Of a DNA stretch of 14,329 nucleotides, positions 1 through 6,315 are shown in pieces (positions within the stretch are counted from its first letter, which is position 1; each line of letters opens with the position of its first letter). The stretch lies in assembly GCA_016219235.1 (NCBI GenBank), contig JACRBO010000209.1, positions 1-14,329 on the forward strand, written 5' to 3'. A program made the translations under genes and the position numbers. This DNA is from Chloroflexota bacterium (GTDB lineage: Bacteria > Chloroflexota > Anaerolineae > Fen-1058). A model generated the notes under the pieces. The model worked only from the letters and a program-made list of their open reading frames with translations. It did no database searches and was not told the origin of the DNA.

Positions 1-165
1 CGGCTGGAAGAAGTGCAGGAGATCCTGGGCCACGCCGACATCAGCACGACACGCAAGATTTATGCGGCGTTCTCGCGCCTGGCGGTGAAAGAGGCGTTTG
101 AGAATTACCGGCTCAGCCCGGAAGAGGCTTTGAAGAAGGCGGAGAATGAAGGGCGGAGAGGGTGA
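1..165 (+). CDS. Tyrosine recombinase / phage-type integrase, C-terminal fragment
   Basis: The reading frame is open from base 1 and ends at TGA 163-165, so only about 54 C-terminal residues are present; the gene starts outside the window. The fragment carries the end of a tyrosine recombinase catalytic domain: an LGH motif (fragment residues 9-11, the histidine being the usual catalytic box residue), the following ADISTT stretch, and tyrosine 21, at the normal spacing for the nucleophile that attacks DNA. Family knowledge: these enzymes cut and rejoin DNA at paired sites, as XerC/XerD housekeeping proteins or as integrases of mobile elements. The charged tail after the tyrosine resembles integrase-like members more than XerC/D, but the fragment is too short to choose. 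Its stop codon is the first TGA of an 8-bp tandem repeat. Confidence 0.85.
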   Translation, partial: RLEEVQEILGHADISTTRKIYAAFSRLAVKEAFENYRLSPEEALKKAENEGRRG

Positions 166-197
166 CAGGATGACAGGATGACAGGATGACAAGGTGG
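163..197. repeat. 8-bp tandem microrepeat TGACAGGA (x3) plus TGACAAGG
   Basis: Three exact TGACAGGA units (163-170, 171-178, 179-186) are followed by a variant TGACAAGG (187-194) and TGG. The first unit supplies the stop codon of the recombinase. The same unit family recurs at 3225-3250 in the same orientation on the other side of the CHAT gene, and both copies share TGACAAGGTG. Confidence 0.85.
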
Positions 198-603
198 AGT
201 GAGCGCGCCCACGCGCGGGTCAGGCAGCGTCGCGTCTGGCGCGCAGCGTGCTGACTCCGCGATAGTGTCCAACTAATCCGCGCCCGATGAATTTCTTAAT
301 CCGTTGATCATCCGTTATTTTGCGGCCTTCAGATATACTGCCCACGATCACAAATTGCGGAAAGACTCTGATCCGCACCGTGTCATTCCGAACGCAGTGA
401 GGAATCTCTCGCGCGGCAGGCGATGGTGTGTGTGCTCCTCGGAATGACACTCACCCGGGAAGTTTCTGCCGTCACGCATCCTGCTTGAGGGAGGGGCCTC
501 TCGCAATGACGGATCGTGAACCAACCTGGAATTCACTCTAATCGCCGGCACGCTCGTTGATGGCGGATCGGTGTCCGCTCGCGCAGCGGTCCGCTTGTCC
601 GCT
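166..603. other. Gene-free repeat-rich stretch between recombinase and CHAT gene
   Basis: I see no credible gene, tRNA or structured RNA here. Short open frames exist on the minus strand, but their peptides come from reading through the ATTCCGA/GGAATGAC repeat at 380-450 and have no start signal. Besides that repeat the stretch holds the TGACAGGA microrepeat at its left edge and a GTCCGC cluster at its right edge, running into the stop codon of the CHAT gene. No clear intrinsic terminator for the CHAT gene is visible. Confidence 0.6.
380..450. repeat. Dispersed inverted repeat, GTCATTCCG...CGGAATGAC type
   Basis: GTGTCATTCCG (380-390) and CGGAATGACAC (440-450) are a perfect 11-bp inverted pair. 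The left arm continues as AACGCAGTGAGGAATCTC, a word common in intergenic repeats of many environmental bacterial genomes. A related CTCGCAATGACGG occurs at about 498-512. Probably a degenerate non-autonomous repeat; no transposase is associated. The link to a genome-wide family is from memory of similar sequences, not a search. Confidence 0.65.
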
Positions 604-614
604 TCAGCGTCCGT
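573..614. repeat. GTCCGC microrepeat cluster at 3' end of CHAT gene
   Basis: GTCCGC occurs at 573, 589 and 597, with GTCCGT at 609; two copies form a direct GTCCGCTT-GTCCGCTT tandem (589-604). The CHAT stop codon (TGA, plus-strand TCA 604-606) lies inside it, so the last few residues of that protein may be repeat-derived. Confidence 0.6.
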
Positions 615-3150
615 TGACGGCCCCCATCCGCTGAAGAACCGCCGCCAACATCCCCTTCACCTGCCCCGCCACCGGCGACCCCAACTTCTCAAAATAGCCC
701 GCGCTTTCCCGATACAACCGCGCCGCTTCCAGCAAGTCCATGACGTGTTCGGCGATTTGTCCGAGTTTGGCGGTGTTGATCCCAATCTCACGCAAATCAC
801 TCAGTCTCTTTGAAATCTCGAGTGCTTCGGCGATATGCTCGCGCGCCATATCCCAATTGCCTTGATTCATTTCAAGATTTGCCATTTGACTGAGCGTGGC
901 GGCCTTGCCCTTTGCGTCGCCCAGCCGTTCCTTGATCTCGAGGCTCTGGCGGTACAGGTCGAGCGCGCCGTCGAGGTCGCCGCGCGTGACTAACATACCG
1001 GCAGTCACATGAATTACAGTTGCAAAGCCACTTTCATCATTTAATTCTTTGAGTACACGCGCGCTTTCTTCAAGACATCGCATGGCGCTATCAATGTCGC
1101 CTTGATCGCCATAGAATCGGCCAAGGCTATCGAGGTGATAAGCAATCTGCTTCTTATTCTCGATTGATTCAGGCAACTTTCGTCGTGCTTCAATTGCACG
1201 CCGCATCCAGTTAAAGCCGTCTTGCCAATAGCCTTTCATTCGCAGATAGCCCACTGCCCCCTGCACCATTGATGCAACCTCGGCCCACATTTCGCTCGCC
1301 CACGCCCAATCCAGTGCAGCCATGTAGTTATCGTGTTCGCCCGCGTAGATGTCGGATTCGTTAGCGTGCTTGTCGGCAATTTCAGAGTACGCTTTCGCGG
1401 CGCGCTGTCTTGCATCCTGCATCTCTGCATCCCGCATCTTGCTTCGCGCATAATCCACCGCCGTGGCGTGCAGGGCGTAGCGTTCCGCGCCATCGCGTTC
1501 CAGCGCAATGACACCGTGCTCCGTCAGCGCTTCAAGTCCATCGGCGTCGTCGCCACACGCGGCCGCCGCGGCTTCTACGATCATTCGTGGTTGGGGGAAG
1601 ATCGTCAGGCAGGCTAACGCCTGTCGGGCCACCTGTCCCGCGTCGGCGACCTGCTTGCCGATCAGGTCTTGCAGCGCTTCATCCAACTTGCCGGACAATT
1701 CCGCCAGTTCGCGTTTAACCCTGGCAAACGGCGTTTTGAGCGAGCGATAGACGGTGAGGCGCATCAACTCCGGGTGGCCCTGCACCCGGTTCACCAAAGC
1801 GCGCGCCTCGGCGGGCTGCTGCCACTCCGGCGCGGCATGCAAGTTATAAGCGGTGGTGCGCACAAAGTCCAGCGCGGCGCGTTCGTCCAGTCCCCGGACC
1901 AGCGGCACCTCGTAGATGTCGTGGAACTTATCGCTCAACGGCGGGCGCAGCGTGAACAACACTTGCGTGCCCGCATCCAGATTGAGCGACGACACAAAAT
2001 CGGCCAGCTTATATAACTCGCTGCCGGCGCGCTCCATATTGTCGAACAGCAGCAAACACGGCTGGCGATTGACGAAGTCGCGCAGTTCGGCGGCGGGGTC
2101 GGCCGCGTCTTTCAGGCCCAATCCGCGCGCCAGTTCAGTCAAGGCGTCGGCGGCCTTGAAGCCCACCTCGGACGCTTCCACATAGGCCACGCGATCGTCA
2201 AAGCGCCACGCCAATCGATCAGCCGCTTCAAAAGCCAGCGCGCTCTTGCCGATGCCGCCGATGCCCGTCAACGCCGCGCCGCGCAGACTATCACTGGCGA
2301 AGATGTCGGCCAATTGGATCAACTCACGCCCGCGCCCGAAGAACCGGGCCGCCTTATCGGGCAACGCCGCGCCCTCGATCACCCGCGATGGTTCCACTTC
2401 GCTGGCCGGCCGCAGGAATCTCAGCGTCGCGTCGCCCAGCAGTACGGCATTGCCTTTCTCGGCGGCGTACTGAGCGGTGGTCTCAGTGACGGCCTGATCG
2501 AACGCCGCGCGCAGCGATTGCCCCGCCGCCAGTTCGCGATAGAGTTCCCGTGAAAACACGATGGCGGCGGGATCGATCAACGGCCAACGGTGCGCCACCA
2601 CCGATCGGACCCCGGCGGCAACCAGGCTCTGCGCGATCGACTGTGCGTCGCCGGCCGCCGAATAGCAGGCGTTGATCACGGCCAATTGCACGTCGCCGTC
2701 TTTCAAGACCGCGGCCAGCTCGACGGCCTTGTCGATCTTCATCAAACCGCGCACGTCGTCCAGCGCCAACGCGCCCGGCAAACCGTGAGAGATGAAGTGG
2801 ACGATGTTGAACGCGCCCGCGTTGTTGGGCGCAAGCGTCGTGCGCAAGGCCAGCGCCGTGGGCGGGCGCAAACGCGCCAGCAGCATGGGGGCGACCTTCG
2901 TCGAAGCGCGCAGCGCTTTCCATTCCGCGCGGCCCGACAGCGACGCGGGCGGCGGATCGATCTCGCGTTGCCCGGCCCCCGGCGCGGCGATGACGGCCAG
3001 CACGCGCAGCGGCTGCCGTTCGCGCGCGGCCTGCGCCTGTTGCACGATGGTGTTGGTGATCTGGATGATCTTATCGCGGCCCACCACATCGCCGCCGATG
3101 GAGGTGTTATCGCTATCGATGTTGACGCCGCCGGAAGTGGAATCACTCAT
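604..3150 (-). CDS. CHAT protease - STAND-type NTPase - TPR protein
   Basis: 848 residues from ATG 3150. Domain order: a Gly-rich N-terminal element with the motif GDVVGRDK (20-27); a CHAT (caspase HetF associated with TPRs) protease at about 47-248, with HFISHG giving catalytic His122 and NACYSA giving catalytic Cys162; a P-loop NTPase from about 270 with Walker A GIGGIGKS (296-303), Walker B LLLFDN (366-371) and a sensor-like FTLRP (399-403); a winged-helix-like part to about 570; then four TPRs with a 40-residue period (about 669-704, 709-744, 749-784, 789-824). Family knowledge: STAND NTPases act as nucleotide switches that oligomerise on sensing a ligand through the repeats and activate a fused effector, here a peptidase; many act in prokaryotic immunity or programmed death. 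The protein is cytosolic, with no signal or membrane segment. An upstream in-frame start at 3285 would add 45 residues read from repeats and promoter DNA, so I reject it; the SD before 3150 is weak (AGGA). The target protein is not evident nearby. Confidence 0.9.
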   Translation of the reverse strand: MSDSTSGGVNIDSDNTSIGGDVVGRDKIIQITNTIVQQAQAARERQPLRVLAVIAAPGAGQREIDPPPASLSGRAEWKALRASTKVAPMLLARLRPPTALALRTTLAPNNAGAFNIVHFISHGLPGALALDDVRGLMKIDKAVELAAVLKDGDVQLAVINACYSAAGDAQSIAQSLVAAGVRSVVAHRWPLIDPAAIVFSRELYRELAAGQSLRAAFDQAVTETTAQYAAEKGNAVLLGDATLRFLRPASEVEPSRVIEGAALPDKAARFFGRGRELIQLADIFASDSLRGAALTGIGGIGKSALAFEAADRLAWRFDDRVAYVEASEVGFKAADALTELARGLGLKDAADPAAELRDFVNRQPCLLLFDNMERAGSELYKLADFVSSLNLDAGTQVLFTLRPPLSDKFHDIYEVPLVRGLDERAALDFVRTTAYNLHAAPEWQQPAEARALVNRVQGHPELMRLTVYRSLKTPFARVKRELAELSGKLDEALQDLIGKQVADAGQVARQALACLTIFPQPRMIVEAAAAACGDDADGLEALTEHGVIALERDGAERYALHATAVDYARSKMRDAEMQDARQRAAKAYSEIADKHANESDIYAGEHDNYMAALDWAWASEMWAEVASMVQGAVGYLRMKGYWQDGFNWMRRAIEARRKLPESIENKKQIAYHLDSLGRFYGDQGDIDSAMRCLEESARVLKELNDESGFATVIHVTAGMLVTRGDLDGALDLYRQSLEIKERLGDAKGKAATLSQMANLEMNQGNWDMAREHIAEALEISKRLSDLREIGINTAKLGQIAEHVMDLLEAARLYRESAGYFEKLGSPVAGQVKGMLAAVLQRMGAVNGR

Positions 3151-3175
3151 AAGTGCGCGTCCTGTTGCGAGGCTG

Positions 3176-3192
3176 TCCTCGCAGCGCGAGGA
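3176..3192 (-). other. 7-bp hairpin in the 5' leader of the CHAT gene
   Basis: TCCTCGC (3176-3182) and GCGAGGA (3186-3192) pair perfectly across a 3-base loop. It lies in the roughly 60-base untranslated leader between the predicted promoter and ATG 3150. A role in translation control is possible but only inferred. Confidence 0.4.
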
Positions 3193-3216
3193 TGTCCTTC
3201 TTGTGAAGGTGCTCGC

Positions 3217-3246
3217 ATTATACTTGACAAGATGACACGGTGACAA
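3217..3246 (-). promoter_or_regulatory. Sigma-70 promoter for the CHAT-NTPase-TPR gene
   Basis: On the minus strand TTGTCA (3246-3241) and a perfect TATAAT (3222-3217) are separated by 18 bases, predicting a start near 3210 and a leader of about 60 bases. The -35 hexamer lies inside a TGACAAGG microrepeat unit. Confidence 0.65.
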
Positions 3247-3250
3247 GGTG
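3225..3250. repeat. 8-bp tandem microrepeat TGACAAGA/TGACACGG/TGACAAGG
   Basis: Three diverged 8-bp units (3225-3232, 3233-3240, 3241-3248) plus TG, in the same orientation and of the same unit family as 163-197. With that copy it brackets the CHAT gene as a loose direct repeat about 3 kb apart. Confidence 0.75.
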
Positions 3251-3255
3251 AACAA

Positions 3256-3320
3256 AGACCTGTCAGGTGGCGAACAATAAGACAATCAAAATGGCCCGTG
3301 CTGCGCCACCTGACAGGTCT
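3256..3320. repeat. Perfect 17-bp inverted repeat with self-palindromic arms
   Basis: AGACCTGTCAGGTGGCG (3256-3272) and CGCCACCTGACAGGTCT (3304-3320) are exact reverse complements around a 31-base spacer. Each arm contains the dyad ACCTG-N-CAGGT. It sits in the 290-base region between the divergent CHAT gene and the first lipoprotein gene. It could be a dispersed repeat, a cruciform, or paired operators for a dimeric regulator; no T-tract follows either side, so it is not a normal terminator. Confidence 0.8.
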
Positions 3321-3356
3321 GACTAACTCACTACTTCACTCTCCAACTAAAGTCCC

Positions 3357-3385
3357 TTGCCCCCTGCCCTCGAACAAAGTACACT
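3357..3385 (+). promoter_or_regulatory. Possible weak promoter for the DUF4097 lipoprotein gene
   Basis: TTGCCC (3357-3362) and TACACT (3380-3385) are 17 bases apart, 55 bases before the start codon. Both hexamers are only partial matches; this is the best candidate I see in the interval. Confidence 0.3.
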
Positions 3386-3440
3386 ACTCACGCAATACGC
3401 ACCACGTCACTGCATCATCAAATTCAAGGAGAACCACATC

Positions 3441-4331
3441 ATGTCCCGCAAATTCATCGTCTTTAGCACGCTCGTCATCGCCACGCTGATTCTATCGGCG
3501 TGCGGCGCGAACTTCAACATCAACCTGTTCACCGCGGAAGAAGTCGTCTCGAAGTCCTTCAGCACCGACGGCGCGCCGCGCATCGTCGTGGAGATGTTCA
3601 ACGGCGGCGTCGACGTCATCACCGGCAGCAATCCCAATGTGGATGTCAAAGTCACCAAGCGCGGCGGCGGCAACAGCCAGCCCGAAGCGCAGGACGACCT
3701 GAAGAACGTCGAAGTCACCATGACGCAGGACGGCGGCGCGATCCGCATCACGGCCCGCCGCATCGATCGGCGCGTGGACATCGGCAACAGCGGCGCGTCC
3801 GCGCAGTTGACCGTGCCCAACGGCGCGGTGCTCGATCTGCGCACCAGCAACGGCGGCATCATCTCATCCGGCCCGGTGGGCGACGTGATCGCGCAAACGT
3901 CCAACGGCAAGATCGATGTGAAGGGCACCGTCGGCCAACTCGATTTGCAGACCAGCAACGGCCAGATCACCGTCAATGGCGGGCGCGGCCTGCTGAAACT
4001 GGAAACCAGCAACGGCGGCATCGATGTGACCGCCGACAACGTCGCCGTCGATGCGCGCACGTCCAACGGTCAGGTGCGTTTCACGGGTTCGCTGGCCGGC
4101 GGCACGCACGAACTGCGCACCAGCAATGCCGGCATCGTCATCACCCTGCCCGCCGAAGCCGCCTTTAACGTGGATGCGGATACCAGCAATGGCAAGATCA
4201 ACAGTGACTTTACCGTCAGTAGCAGCGACTTCAGCGACACTCGTCTGCGCGGCACAGTGGGCGGCGGCGGCCAGACGACGATCGGGCTGTATGCCAGCAA
4301 CGGCAACATTGAGCTGCGCCGTAGCCGTTAA
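3441..4331 (+). CDS. DUF4097-type beta-solenoid lipoprotein
   Basis: 296 residues. The ATG at 3441 has a good Shine-Dalgarno (AAGGAG 3426-3431); an in-frame start at 3357 adds residues that spoil the signal peptide. The N-terminus is a lipoprotein signal: basic MSRK, a hydrophobic run, and lipobox LSAC with Cys21. The mature part resembles DUF4097 (putative adhesin-like) proteins. TSNG[G/K/Q][I/V]-type turns start at residues 135, 153, 171, 189, 207, 227, 248 and 285 (the last as ASNG), that is four exact 18-residue steps followed by 20, 21 and 37. This predicts a right-handed beta-helix with one Asn-Gly turn per coil. An earlier FNGGVDV near 53 is probably a first coil. Family function is unknown; a surface-exposed binding or structural role is inferred. 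The gene has its own terminator and is followed by a longer relative. Confidence 0.88.
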   Translation: MSRKFIVFSTLVIATLILSACGANFNINLFTAEEVVSKSFSTDGAPRIVVEMFNGGVDVITGSNPNVDVKVTKRGGGNSQPEAQDDLKNVEVTMTQDGGAIRITARRIDRRVDIGNSGASAQLTVPNGAVLDLRTSNGGIISSGPVGDVIAQTSNGKIDVKGTVGQLDLQTSNGQITVNGGRGLLKLETSNGGIDVTADNVAVDARTSNGQVRFTGSLAGGTHELRTSNAGIVITLPAEAAFNVDADTSNGKINSDFTVSSSDFSDTRLRGTVGGGGQTTIGLYASNGNIELRRSR

Positions 4332-4351
4332 GATTGGACCCACAACTTTTT

Positions 4352-4388
4352 GACCACAAGGATTTCCAAAATCCTTGTGGTCTTTTTT
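4352..4388 (+). terminator. Intrinsic terminator after the first lipoprotein gene
   Basis: GACCACAAGGATTT (4352-4365) and AAATCCTTGTGGTC (4369-4382) form a perfect 14-bp stem (13 bp with a more comfortable 5-base loop), followed directly by six Ts (4383-4388). It lies 20 bases after the stop codon and separates this gene from the next lipoprotein. Confidence 0.93.
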
Positions 4389-4535
4389 GTTCTAACCCAA
4401 GTTATCGCGGTTTCAAACCTGATACCAACCCGCTCGCCCCAGACTTGATCTATAAATACGTAGTCCTACCAATGGACAAATTTCGTATTCTGATGCAAAC
4501 TGGATTCCAACTAATTGGCGGTTTTGGGGGCCGGT

Positions 4536-6005
4536 ATGCGGCAGTCATGGCGGCTGTGGATTTTGTTGGGTGTGTGGATCACGGTGGCGTGCACAGGCTG
4601 TACGGATCAGTTGTTACCCGGAACTGTGTCACCCTCCACCAGCAGCAGTTCGCAAGCAAAGACCGTTGAAGTAGTCCCCCTGCGTGCCCTTGAACCTATG
4701 CCTGATGTTGTTAGGGTCAAGGTCCACAATGGCGACATTGATGTGATTGCGGTCAGTGCGTCCGAGGTGTTCACCGGAGCATACTTTGTCGAGGATGATA
4801 TATATTTCCTCAATGACATCGCCGAGGTAGTGAATTTTTCCGCACCGACACCCTTACCCCATATCCTGGCCGACGAGCCGGGTGGCGTGAATGGGCCTCC
4901 TGCCATGACGCACGTGCGCGTTCCTGAGGGAACCGCGCTCGAGTTGCGCACCCCAAAGGGCAACATCCATGTCGCGGGCAAAGTTGGCGCCGTCACCGCC
5001 GTGGCCGATCTAGGCTCGATTGAAGTGCGCGGTCAGACCGGCCCGCTCAATCTGACAACGCACGGCGACAGTCACGGCATTACCGTCGACGGAGTGGGTG
5101 GCCCGCTGATCTTGGCCACAGATAATGGCGAGATACATATTACGGTCGTGAGTGCGCTGGTGCGCGCCTCCACCGGCGAGGCCGGCAACATCTTCTTTTC
5201 AGGCGAGCTTCAAGCGGGCGACAACTATTTCACGACCACTAAAGGTAGCGACATTACCGTTGTCATGCCCCGCGCGGCAGCCTATTCTGTCTTGGCCCGC
5301 ACCGCGAGCCAACATGGCATTACGATCCAATATCCCAATATCGCCACCGCGCCTGTGACGATCTGTGGCACGATGGACCCTGGTTGGCCGGTCGACACGC
5401 ACATCGACACTAATGGTCAAAAGGCCCGTGGTCAGATATCCTTGAGCCCAGGCGTCAATCCGATAACAAGTACCACACTATTTTCGGGAGTCGTGACGCC
5501 CGGGTATGTAGCGTTTCATACCACGATACGCTTTATCGAGGCGATGATTCCGGATGTCAGTGATGTGTATGTTGATACGCTCGATTACTTCCCGGCTATT
5601 CCCGGCATTCGTGAGCGGAGTGACTACACCGGGGCAATCGCCGCTACCGCCGTGCCGCCTGCACCAGCCGCAGCCTCACCGGCTGTTACCGATCCGGCCG
5701 CGGCGAGTGCTTTGGAGAGTTTCATGAATGCCGGTGGTGCGGCGCCGCCCACTGCCATTCCGCTGGGTAATGCGCCTGCGGCGGCAGCGCCGACTGCCGT
5801 GCCCGCCGCACCAGGCGCACCCATCAACCCGGCTATCATTGTCACCCCCAACATGGGGGTCATTACCCGGGGGCGAGCTTTCCCCGGACACGGCGATAAC
5901 TGTCCATTACCGCTTCCACTGCTTGAAAACAAGCCAGTACGCGTCTACATTACATCAGGTAGCGGCCAGATTCGCTTGCTGCAAATGTCCCCGGGCCGGC
6001 CATAG
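4536..6005 (+). CDS. Diverged DUF4097-like secreted/lipoprotein with Ala/Pro-rich tail
   Basis: 489 residues from ATG 4536; a TTG at 4515 would add seven residues, and only a G-run (4526-4530) resembles an SD. The N-terminus MRQSWRLW plus a hydrophobic run ends in VACTGC, an export signal with an imperfect lipobox. Residues about 40-270 show decayed solenoid coils like those of the preceding lipoprotein: NGDIDV, PKGNIHV, NGEIHI and HGITI stand where that protein has TSNGGI. A region of unknown fold follows, then an Ala/Pro-rich linker (about 370-440) and a short C-terminal domain ending SGSGQIRLLQ. It looks like a diverged, extended relative of its neighbour, possibly an old duplication. It contains no CGATCG hexamer, unlike most genes here. 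No clear promoter is seen in the 4389-4535 gap. Function unknown; export and solenoid fold are inferred. Confidence 0.75.
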   Translation: MRQSWRLWILLGVWITVACTGCTDQLLPGTVSPSTSSSSQAKTVEVVPLRALEPMPDVVRVKVHNGDIDVIAVSASEVFTGAYFVEDDIYFLNDIAEVVNFSAPTPLPHILADEPGGVNGPPAMTHVRVPEGTALELRTPKGNIHVAGKVGAVTAVADLGSIEVRGQTGPLNLTTHGDSHGITVDGVGGPLILATDNGEIHITVVSALVRASTGEAGNIFFSGELQAGDNYFTTTKGSDITVVMPRAAAYSVLARTASQHGITIQYPNIATAPVTICGTMDPGWPVDTHIDTNGQKARGQISLSPGVNPITSTTLFSGVVTPGYVAFHTTIRFIEAMIPDVSDVYVDTLDYFPAIPGIRERSDYTGAIAATAVPPAPAAASPAVTDPAAASALESFMNAGGAAPPTAIPLGNAPAAAAPTAVPAAPGAPINPAIIVTPNMGVITRGRAFPGHGDNCPLPLPLLENKPVRVYITSGSGQIRLLQMSPGRP

Positions 6006-6026
6006 CCCCCACCTGCGTCGCTCAAG

Positions 6027-6060
6027 AAAACAGCGCCCGGTCAGTACTGACCGGGCGCTG
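6027..6060 (-). terminator. Intrinsic terminator: perfect 30-bp palindrome for the hflX operon
   Basis: CAGCGCCCGGTCAGT (6031-6045) and ACTGACCGGGCGCTG (6046-6060) are exact reverse complements with no spacer; the RNA would fold with a small loop from the central bases. On the minus strand it is followed by TTTTCTT (6030 downward), so it fits termination of the minus-strand operon ending at 6088. On the plus strand there is no T-tract, although convergent transcription from the lipoprotein gene also meets it. Confidence 0.85.
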
Positions 6061-6087
6061 GCGCTGCATCGTCAAGACAGTGTTGCC

Positions 6088-6315
6088 TCACAACGCGTCA
6101 CCCAACAACACCCCCAACAAGCCCACGATGACGGCGAGATGCAATAGCAGGTCGGTTGATTCCACAAAGCCCAGCTGCGTCTCCGGGATCATGCGCAGGA
6201 TGTAGTTGAGCACCACCAGGCCAACCGCCAGCAAGATCGGCAGGCCGCGATGTGTCGCGATGTAGTCCGAGATGCGATCGAGCCACTTGGAAAACGCGCG
6301 GTCGATTTTTTCCAT
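6088..6315 (-). CDS. Small two-helix membrane protein, translationally coupled to hflX
   Basis: 75 residues. A basic amphipathic N-terminus (to about 24) is followed by a hydrophobic helix at about 25-43 (LPILLAVGLVVLNYILRMI), a polar loop with PETQ, and a second helix at about 55-73. This predicts a hairpin inner-membrane protein with both ends in the cytoplasm. Its ATG overlaps the hflX TAA by one base (TAATG), so translation is probably coupled. I do not recognise the family. The tight coupling suggests a role near HflX or simply a shared operon; no catalytic motif is visible. Confidence 0.75.
   Translation of the reverse strand: MEKIDRAFSKWLDRISDYIATHRGLPILLAVGLVVLNYILRMIPETQLGFVESTDLLLHLAVIVGLLGVLLGDAL

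Noticed and set aside
220..551. Two short minus-strand open frames in the left gap
   Set aside because: Their peptides are translations of the ATTCCG/GGAATGAC repeat; no Shine-Dalgarno, no family resemblance, overlapping each other in different frames.
166..603. tRNA or attachment site next to the recombinase
   Set aside because: I found no cloverleaf, anticodon arm or TTCGANNC T-loop, and no long direct repeat to serve as att cores beyond the 10-bp microrepeat match.
2590..3243. 217-residue plus-strand open frame opposite the CHAT gene
   Set aside because: Arg/Gln-rich shadow of a GC-rich coding strand, with no motif or start signal.
163..3250. CRISPR array made of the TGACAGGA or other short repeats
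   Set aside because: Units are 8 bp with no spacers; no cas gene is present. The TPR-CHAT resemblance to type III-E CRISPR is domain-level only.
3151..3285. 45-residue upstream extension of the CHAT protein
   Set aside because: It would be read from the predicted promoter, leader hairpin and TGACAAGG repeat; the -10 box lies inside it and homology-like sequence starts at ATG 3150.
3500..4168. 222-residue plus-strand open frame within the first lipoprotein gene
   Set aside because: Out-of-frame reading of the in-frame DNA repeats gives an Arg/His/Gln-rich peptide; the true frame has SD, signal peptide and solenoid repeats.
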